From positions 1 through 35,611 of the forward strand of contig NZ_BFBX01000008.1 of the NCBI RefSeq assembly GCF_003851045.1: a stretch of 35,611 nucleotides of DNA, written 5' to 3'. The DNA is from Paenibacillus sp. 598K. Lineage in GTDB: Bacteria > Bacillota > Bacilli > Paenibacillales > Paenibacillaceae. Shown here piece after piece: positions 22,878 to 34,021 of the stretch; the stretch's first letter is position 1, and every line of letters starts with the position of its first letter. Made by a program: the position numbers and the translations under genes. The notes below the pieces were generated by a model. The model saw nothing but the letters and a program-made list of their open reading frames with translations. It was not told the origin of the DNA and did no database searches.

Positions 22878-23123
22878 ATGCATATGATATCCCGCACGAC
22901 CTGGGAGCAGGTCCAACTCGCCGCCAGCGTCGGCGATCTGAAGGACGATCACTACCAGCTGCTGCTCAATGTGAGCGCCATGATGGAGCTGCTCGTCGAG
23001 AAAGGTGTGCTCTCGCGCGAGGAGATTCGCCGCAAAGCCGCCTCACTCGATCACAACGCCGACGCCGGCGCAGCCGATGCCTATCTCCGCTTCACGACGT
23101 CCCATTCGGTCGACCTGTCGTAG
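22878..23123 (+). CDS. Small conserved-looking protein opposite walJ
   Basis: This 81-residue protein starts after a good AAGGAG (8 nt before the ATG). It is largely helical (MISRTTWEQVQLAASVGDLK, YQLLLNVSAMMELLVEKGVL, EIRRKAASLD), with no signal peptide and no known motif. The last 43 bp overlap the 3' end of walJ on the other strand. It is the only plus-strand gene inside the wal cluster. I do not recognise the family. Confidence 0.65.
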   Translation: MHMISRTTWEQVQLAASVGDLKDDHYQLLLNVSAMMELLVEKGVLSREEIRRKAASLDHNADAGAADAYLRFTTSHSVDLS

Positions 23124-23899
23124 TATGTGTCCTTCAGAGCGAACTCGTCGCGCTTGAAGAAGAAGCCATTGCTCTCTAATACATTATTCACCGTCAGCTT
23201 GGCCAAATCCATCAGATTATGGTCCCGGCTCAGGTGCGCCAGATAGACCCGCTGGGTCCGGTCCGACAGCAGCTCGCACAGCGCCTCGCCGGCCGCTTCG
23301 TTGGAGAGGTGGCCGATGTCGCTGAGGATGCGCCGCTTGATGTTCCACGGGTAGCGACCGACGCGCAGCATGTCCACATCGTGATTGGACTCCAGCACGA
23401 GCACATCGGACTCGATCACCTGCTCCTTGACCTTGTCGCTCATATAGCCGAGGTCGGTGACGAGACTGAGCTTGCAGTTATCGCTGTAGAAGGTATAGCC
23501 GACCGGCTCCGCCGCATCGTGAGAGATCGGATAGGACTGCACCCGCAGCCGTCCGAGCATTCCCCCTAATTCTACCGCAGTCCCGGTAGCCATGACAAAT
23601 CGTTTGTCCGCTTCGATCGCGCCGACATGCTTGTGCATCTCCTCCCACGTCGCCTCGTTGGCGTAGATGGGCAGCTCATGCTTGCGTGCGAACGCCCCCA
23701 GCCCCTTGATATGGTCCGAATGCTCATGCGTGACGAAGATCGCGTCGAGCTCCTTGGCCTCCACCTCGCGCTCGCGCATCAGCTCCTCGAGCTTTTTGGC
23801 GCTTAAGCCAGCGTCGATCAGCACCGTCGCATCCTCCGACTGCACGATCGTCGCATTCCCCGTCGAGCCGCTTGCCAATACAGTAAACCGCAGTCCCAT
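23081..23899 (-). CDS. walJ: Metallo-beta-lactamase-fold exonuclease WalJ/YycJ
   Basis: This 272-residue MBL-fold hydrolase has the zinc motif THEHSDH (HxHxDH at 58-63), an early GSTGNATIV loop, an SHDAAEPVGY histidine-containing motif, and the late HLSRDHN. WalJ/YycJ proteins belong to the wal operon of Bacillales and are linked to DNA repair or replication-associated nuclease activity. Here the gene is separated from walI by 369 bp containing a 51-bp tandem repeat, so it may have its own promoter. No signal peptide; it acts in the cytoplasm. Confidence 0.92.
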   Translation of the reverse strand: MGLRFTVLASGSTGNATIVQSEDATVLIDAGLSAKKLEELMREREVEAKELDAIFVTHEHSDHIKGLGAFARKHELPIYANEATWEEMHKHVGAIEADKRFVMATGTAVELGGMLGRLRVQSYPISHDAAEPVGYTFYSDNCKLSLVTDLGYMSDKVKEQVIESDVLVLESNHDVDMLRVGRYPWNIKRRILSDIGHLSNEAAGEALCELLSDRTQRVYLAHLSRDHNLMDLAKLTVNNVLESNGFFFKRDEFALKDTYYDRSTEWDVVKRR

Positions 23900-24000
23900 G
23901 CTCCCCTAGCCTTCTTTCTCATCCCATTGCTGTAGTAAACCAAATCTCGATCCATGTCGACTTCTGTGGAGCTTGGTGTTGCTCGCTTGGAGCAACATGC

Positions 24001-24193
24001 CAAGAAAGTTTCGTTAGAGCTCCTGAGGCGACGCCTTTTCGCACTGTAGCGCAAGAAACTTTCGTTGGGGCTCCTGAGGCGACGCCCTTCCGCACTGTAG
24101 CGCAAGAAACTTTCGTTGGAGCTCCCGAGGCGACGCTTTTCCGAGCTGGAGCGAAAGAAACTTTCGTTAGAGCACCTGAGGCGACTCCCACCG
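24001..24193. repeat. 51-bp tandem repeat, nearly four copies
   Basis: Copies start at 24001, 24052, 24103 and 24154 (the last partial), each opening with CAAGAAA-CTTTCGTT or a close variant and containing GCTCCTGAGGCGACGC. The period of 51 bp is a multiple of three, so overlapping minus-strand frames stay open and show 17-residue repeats (for example VASGAPTKVSCATVRKG). I see no ribosome site for them and regard them as non-coding. The array fills most of the walI-walJ gap (23900-24268). Confidence 0.8.
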
Positions 24194-24268
24194 TCCACGC
24201 TACGTCGCCCTCTAGCGGAGCAGCTCGTCTCATTTCATCGGAATGAAGACCCATTAGCTACCCGCCTG

Positions 24269-25018
24269 TCACACCCCGTCTAAACTCACTGTGCTGCTCT
24301 CCGTCACGATGTCGCCACTGATCGCGTGCACGTAGATGGGCGGCTCTCCCTCGTCGAGCAGCACTCGCCAGAACGGCGCCGACACCTGCGTATCCGAGTC
24401 GAACATCTGGCCCTGATAGCCGAGCCGGATTTCCTGGATGTTGGAGCCCTCTTGCAGGAAGTTCTCGATCAGACTCTCGATTACCTGCAGCGCCGACAGC
24501 ACTCTCTGCGCCTTGGCTTCGCCCGGCTGCACCTGATCGACCACGTCCTGACGATAGGCGATGATCTGCTGATTGCTATAATACAGCTCCAGCTTCACGT
24601 CGAACATCGGCAGCCCGTCATTCATCCGGTACAGGGTGAAGATGCCGTCGCTGCCTGCCGTCGAGTCGATGAAGGTATACTGATCCAGATGCGGGATCAC
24701 ATCGCCCAGTCCGCGCATCAGCTCCTTCTCCGAATAGACGATCGTGCTCGGCACCGGCTCCTCGAGCGTCTGCCGTTCCTCAGGCTTCGAGAGGAACCGA
24801 TAGGTCAGATCGCGCAGCTCGGGCTTCTCCGAAGGGATGCTGCCGCTGAGCCGGATATTCTTCTCCTGCATCGTCCGCAGCGTCGCTGGCGGCAGGTCGC
24901 TCAGATCGGCACTGTTGTTCAGCCGCTCCCGCACATCCAGCCACAGCTGGTAGCCGAGGATGATATTAAGCAGTAGGAAGGAGAAAATCAACACACTCTT
25001 CGCCCGTCTCCAATCCAT
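24269..25018 (-). CDS. walI: WalI/YycI, membrane-bound regulator of WalK
   Basis: This 249-residue protein has the family opening MDWRRAKSVLIFSFLLLNII, then LGYQLWLDV: a short basic cytoplasmic tail and one membrane helix (about 9-27). The rest is an extracellular YycI-type beta domain with the late conserved PIYVHAISGDIV. WalI forms a complex with WalH and the WalK membrane segments and modulates kinase activity. It starts 53 bp after walH. Length and position in the operon match the family. Confidence 0.92.
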   Translation of the reverse strand: MDWRRAKSVLIFSFLLLNIILGYQLWLDVRERLNNSADLSDLPPATLRTMQEKNIRLSGSIPSEKPELRDLTYRFLSKPEERQTLEEPVPSTIVYSEKELMRGLGDVIPHLDQYTFIDSTAGSDGIFTLYRMNDGLPMFDVKLELYYSNQQIIAYRQDVVDQVQPGEAKAQRVLSALQVIESLIENFLQEGSNIQEIRLGYQGQMFDSDTQVSAPFWRVLLDEGEPPIYVHAISGDIVTESSTVSLDGV

Positions 25019-25071
25019 CGCGTCCCTGCCTCCTCTCGATTCGCTATTCGTTTGATGCTTTGGTGATGCAG

Positions 25072-26595
25072 CTACTCATCGCCGCTCGCAGGACTCGCTC
25101 CTTCGGCATCGCCTGCACGCTCGCTATCATCCGCACCCGCACCGTCGCCTTCATCCGCTCCACCGCTTGCAGGCTCACCGTCGCCCGCGCCGTCGCTTGC
25201 ACGCTCACCGCCCGCGCCTGCCTGCTCCCCGTCACTCGCAGGAGCGACGCCCTCGGCGTCCTCCTCGACCGGCGTCACCGGGATCGCCGACTCGACCTGC
25301 GTGCCGGCAGGCAGCGCCTCCATGAGGATGTCCTGCGTGCCGTCCGCCAGCCGCACCGCCCACACCGGCACGAGCGAGATGCGCTGCTCCTCCAGCACCT
25401 TGGCGCGGAGCGCCGGGTAGAGCGCCCGCACCTCGGCCGAGCGCTCATACGCCTGCAGCCTCTGGATCAGCGCTTCACCAGCCGGCAGATAGCGGATCGT
25501 CTTCTCGACCTCGCCGCTCAGCGTCATGAGCGAGCGCTCATACTCGCCGACGATGCCGCGCTGCAGCGTCAGCCGGATCTGGCCGAAGCGCAGCGGCGGC
25601 TCCGTGATGATCGGCAGCGAGTGCCAGTATTGCTGGAACACGACGCCGCGGCCGCCCTCGGCGCTGCCCGGATTGACGAAGCGATGCTTGCCGTCCCAGC
25701 CGCCGTGCTGGTTGGTGAATTGCAGCCCCGCCATCACGTTCTCCGTCAGACTATTGAGATTGCCGGTCGAGGCGACGGGGTCGGTATAGCGCACCCATTG
25801 GCCATTCTGCTCGACCTGCAGCCCTTGCTTGCCATCCGTGTAGATCTGCGTGCCGCTGCGATCGCGGATCGTCCGCGTCACCGCCGGGTCCAGCGAGAGA
25901 TTGCGCTGCATCTGCTCGGTTGTATACTTGTCGTACCCGATCACCGCCTGCACCGTCTCCAGCGGCTCCGTCGGTATATAGAGCATGCCGTCGAGCGTCC
26001 GGTAAGGCGGCCAGTACGAGCCGTAACCCACATACTCCTGGATATCGCTGATCGTCAGATCGGCCCGTACCGACTCATAGACGACCTGGCGATCCGAGCT
26101 AAAAAAGTACACCCGCACCTCCTCGCGGCCCTGCGGGTTGTAGATCCAGATCCGGTCGATCTGATCGCTCAGAAACTGCGGATCTCCCTCCAGCTTCAGC
26201 ACGCGCTGCAGCAGCTCGACCGGCATCGCGCTGCCGAAGCGCAACTCCACGCCCAGATCGCGCGCCCGCACCTCGTTCCAGTCGACGATCGTCCGCACAT
26301 TGCGCTGGAAGCCCTTGAATTCGCGGCCCCGCAGCTTCTCGAAGATCCGCTCGTAGAAGTTGGTGCCCGGGTAGAACACCGTATGTCGGTTCTCCCCCAG
26401 ATGCAGCACCATGTCCTCGGGATAGACGAGATTCTCGATCCGCTCCTCCGGCCCCATCCGCTCCGTCTGCACGTAGTCCTGCTCGGTCGTCGTCGTCGTC
26501 CGCAGCGACGGCACGTTATAGGCGAGGAAGTAGCTCTGCACCAGACTCAGCGCCACCAGCACGATGAGCGCGCCTGTCTTGAACCGCTCTATCAT
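25072..26595 (-). CDS. walH: WalH/YycH, membrane-bound regulator of WalK, with acidic low-complexity tail
   Basis: This 507-residue protein has an N-terminal membrane helix (KTGALIVLVALSLVQSYFLA) and a long extracellular YycH domain. Its ATG overlaps the walK stop (ATGA). The last about 70 residues are a low-complexity run of Gly, Ala, Ser, Asp and Glu (such as GEQAGAGGERASDGAGDGEP) not part of the YycH fold. The tail would be disordered outside the membrane and may have grown by repeat slippage in GC-rich DNA. Role: with WalI, control of WalK. Confidence 0.9.
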   Translation of the reverse strand: MIERFKTGALIVLVALSLVQSYFLAYNVPSLRTTTTTEQDYVQTERMGPEERIENLVYPEDMVLHLGENRHTVFYPGTNFYERIFEKLRGREFKGFQRNVRTIVDWNEVRARDLGVELRFGSAMPVELLQRVLKLEGDPQFLSDQIDRIWIYNPQGREEVRVYFFSSDRQVVYESVRADLTISDIQEYVGYGSYWPPYRTLDGMLYIPTEPLETVQAVIGYDKYTTEQMQRNLSLDPAVTRTIRDRSGTQIYTDGKQGLQVEQNGQWVRYTDPVASTGNLNSLTENVMAGLQFTNQHGGWDGKHRFVNPGSAEGGRGVVFQQYWHSLPIITEPPLRFGQIRLTLQRGIVGEYERSLMTLSGEVEKTIRYLPAGEALIQRLQAYERSAEVRALYPALRAKVLEEQRISLVPVWAVRLADGTQDILMEALPAGTQVESAIPVTPVEEDAEGVAPASDGEQAGAGGERASDGAGDGEPASGGADEGDGAGADDSERAGDAEGASPASGDE

Positions 26596-28430
26596 GAGGA
26601 TTCTCCCCCTTCCTCCAGCGCCGGGAGCGTAAAGGTGACGGTCGTCCCCTCGTTATACTCCGAGGCCAGCGAGATCGTGCCGCCGTGCGCCTTGATTATT
26701 TCCCGGGCAATCGACAGCCCTAGACCGGTTCCGCCCATATTCCGCGAGCGAGCCTTGTCGACTCGGTAGAACCTGTCGAATATCCGGTTCAGATCGCGCT
26801 GCGGGATGCCGATCCCGGTATCGGTGACGCCGATCGCGATGACGCCGGGCTCCGGCTTCATCGCAGCGATCTCGATGCGGCCGCCGTCCATCGTGTACTT
26901 GATCGCGTTGGAGACGAGGTTGTCGAGCACCTGGTCGATCTGGTCTCGGTCGAGCCAGACCGACGAGATGCCGCGCTCGACCCGCACCGACATGCCGATC
27001 GACTTCTGACGCAGCTGGAAGGAGAACCGGTCCGCCACCTCCTCGAGCATCTCCGGCACGCTCGTCGGCTGCCGCCGCAGCGGCGCCTGATTGGAGTCGA
27101 GCCGCGAGAGGTGCAGCAGGTCGGTGACGAGCCGGATCATCCGCTCCGTCTCGTTGCGGATGACGCCGACGAACCGTTCGCCCAGCTCCCGCTCCTGCAT
27201 CGCGCCGTCGTCGAGCGCCTCAGCGTAGCTCTTGATCGTCGTCAGCGGCGTCCGCAGCTCATGCGAGACATTGGCGACGAACTCGCGCCGCGACTGCTCC
27301 AGCTTCTCCTGCTCCGTGACGTCCTGCAGCACCGCGATCGTGCCGACGGCGCTCTTGTCGCGACGGTAGATCGGCGTGAAGGTGACGCGGATCAGGCTGT
27401 CCTCCTTGTCCAGCGACGGCTCCATCCGCACGACCGCCGTATGCTCGATGCTCTGGACGAGCTCCTGCACCCGCTCCTCCGTCAGTCCGAGCAGCTGGCC
27501 GAGATATTCGCCGTCATGCTTCTTCACGCCGAGCATCTCGCGCGCCCGCCGGTTCGTGACGATGACCTGGCCGCGATCGTCGGCAGCGACGACGCCGTCG
27601 CTCATGTTGGCCAGGATCGAGGCGAGCTTCTCCTTCTCCTCCTCGTTGGCCGACAGCGCCTCGCGCAGCCGATCGGTCATATTGTTGAACGCCTGGCTGA
27701 GCTGGCCGATCTCGTCGTCGCCATACACCTGCACCCGCTGCTCAAAGTCGCCCTCCGCCACCGCCGCCGCATGGCGCGTCAGTCCCTTGATCGGACTGGT
27801 GATCGTATGCGCCAGCAGCACACACAGCACGCCGGTCATGCCGAGCGCGATCAGGATACCGGAGACGAAGATGCGGTTGACGCGATTGATCGTGTCGTTG
27901 ACCTCGTTCATCGAGGCGACGATATAGACGGCGCCGACAATCTTCGCCTGGCTCGTGCCCGGACGCGAGATGACCGGCTTGGCGATTACCTTTTTGCGCA
28001 CATTGTCCGTGTCGATGATGTCCTCTTCGTTGTTGCTGATGCCCTGCAGCGCCCGGTTGACGGCGAGCGTCGTATTCTTGCTGCCCACATACGACTGATG
28101 GGCGACCACCGACGTCGTCAGCACCTTGCCGCTCGCGTCGAGCACCTGGATCTCCGCTTCATTGATGCTGAACAGCGTACTGACCAGCCCGCGCAGATCC
28201 TCGATCATCTGCTCCTCCGTCAGCTGCGAGGGGGCCAGCTTCTGCTCGACCAGCCGGGTCAGCATGTCTGCTTGCTCGTTGAGGTTGTTGGTGAAGGAGG
28301 CGGTCAGCGATGTCTTCATCGTACTGATGAAATAAACGCCGATCAGTTGCATCGCAATGAGGATAAGCAACACGTAGATAATGATCAGCTTGACCTGGAT
28401 CGTGCGGAAGAAGCGCGCGCCCTTCATCAT
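26592..28430 (-). CDS. walK: Sensor histidine kinase WalK
   Basis: This 612-residue kinase has membrane helices at about 14-34 and 187-208 around an extracellular sensor domain. A HAMP domain follows (about 210-262), then a PAS domain (about 265-370), HisKA with [20 protein letters not shown] (phospho-acceptor His390), and the ATP-binding domain with DTGIGIP and [10 protein letters not shown]. It phosphorylates WalR and controls cell-wall hydrolase genes. Start and stop overlap walR and walH by the ATGA pattern, so the three are translationally coupled. All catalytic motifs are intact. Confidence 0.96.
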   Translation of the reverse strand: MMKGARFFRTIQVKLIIIYVLLILIAMQLIGVYFISTMKTSLTASFTNNLNEQADMLTRLVEQKLAPSQLTEEQMIEDLRGLVSTLFSINEAEIQVLDASGKVLTTSVVAHQSYVGSKNTTLAVNRALQGISNNEEDIIDTDNVRKKVIAKPVISRPGTSQAKIVGAVYIVASMNEVNDTINRVNRIFVSGILIALGMTGVLCVLLAHTITSPIKGLTRHAAAVAEGDFEQRVQVYGDDEIGQLSQAFNNMTDRLREALSANEEEKEKLASILANMSDGVVAADDRGQVIVTNRRAREMLGVKKHDGEYLGQLLGLTEERVQELVQSIEHTAVVRMEPSLDKEDSLIRVTFTPIYRRDKSAVGTIAVLQDVTEQEKLEQSRREFVANVSHELRTPLTTIKSYAEALDDGAMQERELGERFVGVIRNETERMIRLVTDLLHLSRLDSNQAPLRRQPTSVPEMLEEVADRFSFQLRQKSIGMSVRVERGISSVWLDRDQIDQVLDNLVSNAIKYTMDGGRIEIAAMKPEPGVIAIGVTDTGIGIPQRDLNRIFDRFYRVDKARSRNMGGTGLGLSIAREIIKAHGGTISLASEYNEGTTVTFTLPALEEGGESS

Positions 28431-29155
28431 CCGTATCCGAATCCGCCCGACTTCGGATTGCGCATCAGGTAGCCGAGGCCGCGGCGGGTGAGGATATACT
28501 CTGGCTTGCTCGGATCATCCTCGATCTTCTCCCGCAGACGGCGGATCGTCACATCGACCGTGCGCACGTCGCCGAAGTATTCGAAGCCCCACACCGCCTG
28601 CAGCAGATGCTCGCGCGTCATCACCTTGCCGCTGTTGCGCGCCAGATAGTAGACGAGCTCATACTCGCGATGCGTCAGGTCGAGCGGCTCGGTGTCCTTG
28701 TAGACGACATACATGTCAGTATCGATGAACAGGTTAAAAATCTTCAGCCCCTGCTTCTCGCTCTCGGCTGGCTCCTGCGACGAGGTGCTCTTCTGCTGGC
28801 GGCGCAGCTGCGCCTTCACCCGCGCCAGCAGCTCGCGCGTGCTGAACGGCTTGGTCACATAATCGTCCGCCCCCAGCTCCAGCCCCAGTACCTTGTCGAG
28901 CTCCGTATCCTTGGCCGTCAGCATGATGATCGGCGTCTGCAGCTTCAGCCGCACCTCGCGGCAGACGTCCATGCCGTCCTTGACCGGCAGCATCAGATCG
29001 AGCAGGATCAGATCCGGCAGCTCGCTCAGCGCCAGCTCCACCGCCGTCCCGCCGTCAAAGGCGCAGATGACCTGATAGCCTTCCTTCTCCAGATTAAACT
29101 TGATAATATCAGCAATCGGTTGCTCGTCGTCGACAACCAGGATTTTTCTCTGCAT
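28427..29155 (-). CDS. walR: Response regulator WalR
   Basis: This 242-residue OmpR-family regulator has a receiver domain with the acidic pair DDE at 9-11, phosphorylated Asp53 (LLDLMLP), Thr80 and Lys102. Thr101 before Lys102 (DDYVTKPF) matches the residue phosphorylated by the PASTA kinase PrkC in B. subtilis. The C-terminal winged helix has [20 protein letters not shown] and ILTRRGLGY. The open frame continues upstream to 29389, but ATG 29155 ([11 protein letters not shown]) gives the normal family length. It regulates wall hydrolases such as M23 and NlpC/P60 enzymes. No clear promoter was found in the 217 bp upstream. Confidence 0.96.
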   Translation of the reverse strand: MQRKILVVDDEQPIADIIKFNLEKEGYQVICAFDGGTAVELALSELPDLILLDLMLPVKDGMDVCREVRLKLQTPIIMLTAKDTELDKVLGLELGADDYVTKPFSTRELLARVKAQLRRQQKSTSSQEPAESEKQGLKIFNLFIDTDMYVVYKDTEPLDLTHREYELVYYLARNSGKVMTREHLLQAVWGFEYFGDVRTVDVTIRRLREKIEDDPSKPEYILTRRGLGYLMRNPKSGGFGYG

Positions 29156-29369
29156 CCGTCGCACCGCCCGTCGCTTGTCCGTATTTTTGTATCGGTTATG
29201 CCGCTTGCCTGCATCCCTCGCCGCAGCCCGCGTTGTCCCGTTGGACATCCGCGCATCGGCTCGTTTGAACACTCGCTTGCGGCCATCAGTCGTTGCTGTT
29301 GCTTCGCTCTCTATTTTACCATATGTGGCGGGTGCGGTTATAGCCCATGTCGCCCTCGGGATAAAATAA

Positions 29370-29399
29370 CATCGCCGCAGTGATTCCACTGCGGCGATG
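29370..29399 (-). terminator. Terminator between the M23 peptidase gene and walR
   Basis: CATCGCCGCAGTG and CACTGCGGCGATG form a perfect 13-bp stem with a 4-nt loop. On the minus strand it is followed by TTATTTTATCC, placing it after the peptidase gene. Confidence 0.85.
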
Positions 29400-29453
29400 G
29401 GAGATTCGTATAAGTTCGGTATACTTTTTGGCGTATCGTTCTGTTCGCTTCGT

Positions 29454-31004
29454 TTAATCGTTCAGATACTTGCTCGGGTTCTGCGGCTCGCCGTCCTTGT
29501 GGATCTCGAAATGCAGATGCGTGCCTGTCGAGCGGCCGGTATTGCCCATGTCGCCCAGCTTGTCGCCCTTCTCGACGATGTCGCCCTTCTCAACGGAGAA
29601 TGCGCTCATATGCGCGTAAAGCGTCTTGTAGCCGTTCTTGTGATCGACGATTACGGTCTTGCCGTAACCGTTGCGCGTACCGACAAATTCGACGACGCCG
29701 TGGTCGGAGCTCAGGATGCTCTTGCTGCCGACCAGATCGAGGCCTTTGTGCTGCCGGCCCCAACGCGGCCCGAAGCTGCTCGTCTGCCGCCAATTCTTGA
29801 CCGGCCACGCAAAGCTGCCCGAGCCTTCGCCCGTGATCACCTTGGTGCCCTTGAGCACAACCTCCGTCACTGGAGGGACGATCACCTGCTCCTCGACCAG
29901 CTCCTCGTGCATCAGGTAGCCGTTCTGCTTGATCAGCTTGTAGGTGGCGAGCTTCTTGCCGGGCTGGCCTGGCCGCACGACCTTGGAGGTGCCGGCCATC
30001 AGCTCGGGATGCTCGCGGATCTCGATCGGCGTCTCGATGACGATCGATTCCTTCACCTGCTCGACCGTCTGCACGGTCACTGCCGGCCGTTCCACCGTCA
30101 GATCGAGCACCTGGCCGACATCGATCGTGTCGCCCTCGATCCACGGGTTGTTCTGGTAGATGACCTGCGAGGAGATGCCAAACTTGGTGGCGATACAGCC
30201 GATACAGTCGCCGGGCTGCACCGTGTAGGTGATCGGCTGCTGCGTGCCCTCGGCCAGTCTGCGGAACAGCTCGTCCTCGTCCGTTACCCGTTTCGGATCG
30301 ACCTGCACGCGGTCGGTGCCGACCTCCTCGAGGATCTCGACTGCGGTCACCTCGCGCTCATCGGCGTTGGCGTCGACCTTGCTCTGCTTGTGCGAGAGCG
30401 CCATCACCTGCGGGCCCTTGGCCTGCACCGATTCGATCGCGTAGCGGTCCTGTACCTGCTGCAGCACCTTTTGCGCGGTCTGCTCATCCTTGGCGATGCC
30501 GATCAGCTTGCCGTTGACCTTCACCTCATAGCCGACAGCGTGCGTCGACAGTCGACTGCCGAGCGCCTCCAGCGCAGCCGCTGTGTCCGGCGCAGCCTTG
30601 AAGCCGCGGTCGCGGATATACGAGATGTCTCCCGCCTCCAGCTCCATATGTACCTGCGGATTGGCCTCGTACGCCTCGTGTAGACGTTGCTCTAGCAGCG
30701 TATCGACCGCGGCCGGGTCTGCGATCTCGCCGATCAGCTCGCCGTCCTGATAGAGATGGTAGTAGGTGACTGTATTCGCTTGTATATAGCGGTCGATGCC
30801 GTATCCGGCTGTCGCCAGCAGCAGCAGCGCTGCGGCGGTCATCCAGACGGCTTTGTGTCTTAACCAGCGTAAGGGATTGCCGCTTACCGTCAGTGGACGG
30901 CCTGTATCTTGCGCTTTGAGCTTGCGATCCTGCTTATTGGCAGCTTTCGCCTGGTTCGCAGGACCTACCTTACCATTCTTTGATGGGGGTGTTCCTAAGG
31001 TCAT
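29454..31004 (-). CDS. Membrane-anchored M23 peptidase with LysM and G5 domains
   Basis: This 516-residue protein has a basic cytoplasmic N-terminus, one membrane helix ([17 protein letters not shown], near 70-90), then an extracellular region with a LysM ([20 protein letters not shown]) and a G5-type segment ([20 protein letters not shown]). The C-terminal M23 peptidase has zinc-ligand motifs HKGLDLVG and THLHFEIH. It cleaves peptide bridges in peptidoglycan, or binds them if degenerate; both motifs look intact. ATG 31004 has AAAGGAG 6 nt upstream and is preferred over GTG 31082, which has no site. It lies just upstream of walR, and such enzymes are typical WalR targets, though I saw no clear WalR box. 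Confidence 0.9.
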   Translation of the reverse strand: MTLGTPPSKNGKVGPANQAKAANKQDRKLKAQDTGRPLTVSGNPLRWLRHKAVWMTAAALLLLATAGYGIDRYIQANTVTYYHLYQDGELIGEIADPAAVDTLLEQRLHEAYEANPQVHMELEAGDISYIRDRGFKAAPDTAAALEALGSRLSTHAVGYEVKVNGKLIGIAKDEQTAQKVLQQVQDRYAIESVQAKGPQVMALSHKQSKVDANADEREVTAVEILEEVGTDRVQVDPKRVTDEDELFRRLAEGTQQPITYTVQPGDCIGCIATKFGISSQVIYQNNPWIEGDTIDVGQVLDLTVERPAVTVQTVEQVKESIVIETPIEIREHPELMAGTSKVVRPGQPGKKLATYKLIKQNGYLMHEELVEEQVIVPPVTEVVLKGTKVITGEGSGSFAWPVKNWRQTSSFGPRWGRQHKGLDLVGSKSILSSDHGVVEFVGTRNGYGKTVIVDHKNGYKTLYAHMSAFSVEKGDIVEKGDKLGDMGNTGRSTGTHLHFEIHKDGEPQNPSKYLND

Positions 31005-31141
31005 GATCTGCTCCTTTATGCTCATCCAGCTAAGTGTACTTGCCTCATCGAGCAGCTCCTTTAGTCCGGGGCGGCTCTCCACGACTTCTACTCTAGCATA
31101 GGCGAGAATAACAGATCAACAGACCTCACGGCCTTGTCACA

Positions 31142-32020
31142 TTAATATTTACTTAGAATATTCATTAATTGTGCATATTCCTCATCATTCAGATACTGCG
31201 CCACGATCTGCTGCACCTGCGTCAGCTCCTGCTCCGTCAGGCCGTTTTCCATATAGGTCGAAATACTCTGCCACGCTTCCTGCGGTAGCTTGTTGAGCAG
31301 CAAGCCGAACATCAGCTGCTTGTCCGCCTCGCTCATCTGCTCCTTGGCCTCGGCGATCTCGCCCGAGGACATAACTGGCGTATCGCCGCTCGATCCGCCC
31401 TCGGCGCGCGTGCCGCTACCGCTGCCCGTCTCGGTCGAGAGCGGCGGGCCCTCCGCTTCGCCCCCATCGTCTGCTCCACTGCCGGACCCGCTCCCGGTCC
31501 CTGTGCCGCCTGTACCTCCGCTCGACCCGTCGATACTGCCGGACCCCGTGCCGCCTCTGTCTCCGGACGACTCGCCAGTGCTCCCGCTCCCCGTGCCTCC
31601 GGACGACTCGCCGGCGTTGCCGCTCCCTGGCTGATTGCTGCCAGGCGTCCCGTCCTGGCGGTCGGTCCCGAGATCGCTGCTAGCATCCTCTTCGTCATCC
31701 CCGCCGCGCATCCCGCCGGTGCTGCCGCCGCCGCTGCCCGCTCCCGTGCCGCCGAGCGCCGCCTCCTCGTCTTGGCCGGTCTTCCGGGGACCCGTCTGCT
31801 CCGCTGTCTCTTGCTTGCCGGTTGTCCGAGGCTCTGCGCCCCACAGCTTGCCCCAGATGCCGGACATCGCCATCGGCTGCACCTCCAGCGGCAGCTCGTA
31901 TTGCTTAAGGATACTATCGAGATAACTTGTGACGATGAATCCCGCCGTCCAGATGGACAACACACTGACGATCAGGGCGGCAGCAACCGTCTTGCCTACC
32001 CACTCTGCTATCTTCCACAT
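31142..32020 (-). CDS. Single-pass membrane protein with Gly/Ser-rich linker
   Basis: This 292-residue protein begins MWKIAEWVGKTVAAALIVSV, then LSIWTAGFIVTSYL: an N-terminal membrane helix at about 10-33. A linker of about 150 residues rich in Gly, Ser, Thr and Asp follows (GTGSGSTGESSGDRGGTGSG). The C-terminal helical domain of about 75 residues reads EQMSEADKQLMFGLLLNKLP, QEAWQSISTYMENGLTEQEL and QQIVAQYLNDEEYAQLMNIL. GGAGG about 9 nt before ATG 32020 sets the start; the longer frame to 32197 is not supported. Proteins with this helical tail occur at the same position in Paenibacillus. The function is unknown. Confidence 0.75.
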   Translation of the reverse strand: MWKIAEWVGKTVAAALIVSVLSIWTAGFIVTSYLDSILKQYELPLEVQPMAMSGIWGKLWGAEPRTTGKQETAEQTGPRKTGQDEEAALGGTGAGSGGGSTGGMRGGDDEEDASSDLGTDRQDGTPGSNQPGSGNAGESSGGTGSGSTGESSGDRGGTGSGSIDGSSGGTGGTGTGSGSGSGADDGGEAEGPPLSTETGSGSGTRAEGGSSGDTPVMSSGEIAEAKEQMSEADKQLMFGLLLNKLPQEAWQSISTYMENGLTEQELTQVQQIVAQYLNDEEYAQLMNILSKY

Positions 32021-32485
32021 GTCTATCAGCCTCCCAGCCTTTTCCTTATAGCTACCAGTATGGGCAAGCTGACAAGCCGTCATTCGTCCAGCAGGCGAAA
32101 TAACCGCCACAGCAACATGGCCCTGTTGCATAAGGGTGCTAGCACGAGTAGTGGGGCAGGTTTGGCAGCGAATGTTGGGGGGCGGTGTAACGGTCACTTT
32201 TGCGCCTTAGCGCCTCAATTGGCTCGCCTGCCGATTTTTCGCCGCTAAGGGTTCATTTTGTCCGTTAGAGCGAGCGGCTCCGTATCGGCCAGGCTCTCGG
32301 CCACATTGTAGTGTGGCACGGCACCCTGCAAGCGCTCGGGACCCTGCAGCTCGAGCAAGCCAAGTCGGCATGAGCTGCCCGCAGGCAATCCTGAACTTCA
32401 GCGCCCATGCCCACATGCTACTGGCGAGACCGTCGCCATTGCGGATCGCCCCCCGAGACGAGACATCGCCAAATAGAACAAAAAA

Positions 32486-32522
32486 GCGGCGCAGGGTGAG
32501 CTGGATGAGCTCCCTGCGCCGC
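32486..32522 (-). terminator. Rho-independent terminator downstream of purA
   Basis: GCGGCGCAGGG and CCCTGCGCCGC form an 11-bp GC-rich stem (with GAGCT/AGCTC pairing inside) followed on the minus strand by TTTTTTGTTC. Confidence 0.85.
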
Positions 32523-32587
32523 GCCTGCGACTGCTGACTGCCTGCCCTGCGGGCAACGGCATTCTTATTAAACTTATCTACGATTGC

Positions 32588-32614
32588 CTACACGTAGATG
32601 GGACGCACTACGGT
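32588..32614 (-). pseudogene. Second copy of the purA C-terminal codons
   Basis: The minus strand encodes TVVRPIYV followed by TAG, 20 bp after the real purA stop, which itself ends NVVRPIYV and TAG. The two copies use different synonymous codons (GTA GTG CGT CCC versus GTG GTA CGT CCG), so this is not a simple recent duplication. It may be the tail of an older purA allele left after replacement. Confidence 0.55.
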
Positions 32615-32633
32615 TCGATCGAGATACGAGTCC

Positions 32634-33923
<1,290 letters not shown>

Positions 33924-33989
33924 TCATTCCCCCACTTCAGTGTATGTACACACCGAAAATTACTGTCGCTGTTAAAAGACAGCACTTTC

Positions 33990-34018
33990 AGTGTAGCAGT
34001 CTGAATTTTACCTGTCAA
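33990..34018 (-). promoter_or_regulatory. purA promoter (sigma-A type)
   Basis: On the minus strand TTGACA (34018-34013), exactly 17 bp, TACACT (33995-33990), about 70 bp before the purA ATG. The leader after it is short and shows no riboswitch. Confidence 0.8.
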
Positions 34019-34021
34019 TCT

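Larger units (their letters stand above)
32021..32633. other. Intergenic region between purA and the membrane-protein gene
   Basis: About 610 bp without a supported gene. It contains the purA terminator (32486-32522) and a short second copy of the purA 3' codons (32588-32614). The part from about 32030 to 32470 has open frames on both strands but no ribosome site or recognisable protein. Confidence 0.5.

Noticed and set aside
23919..24254. Minus-strand open frames with 17-residue repeats
   Set aside because: They follow from the 51-bp DNA repeat staying open in several phases; no ribosome site and no family motif.
25060..28472. Long plus-strand frames opposite walH and walK
   Set aside because: They are antisense shadows of high-GC codon use (rich in Arg, Leu and His), without starts or motifs.
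31083..31130. TGTTGA..TGTTAT, a possible WalR box before the M23 peptidase gene
   Set aside because: The half-sites are only about 8 bp apart rather than the 11 bp expected, and one half deviates from the consensus.
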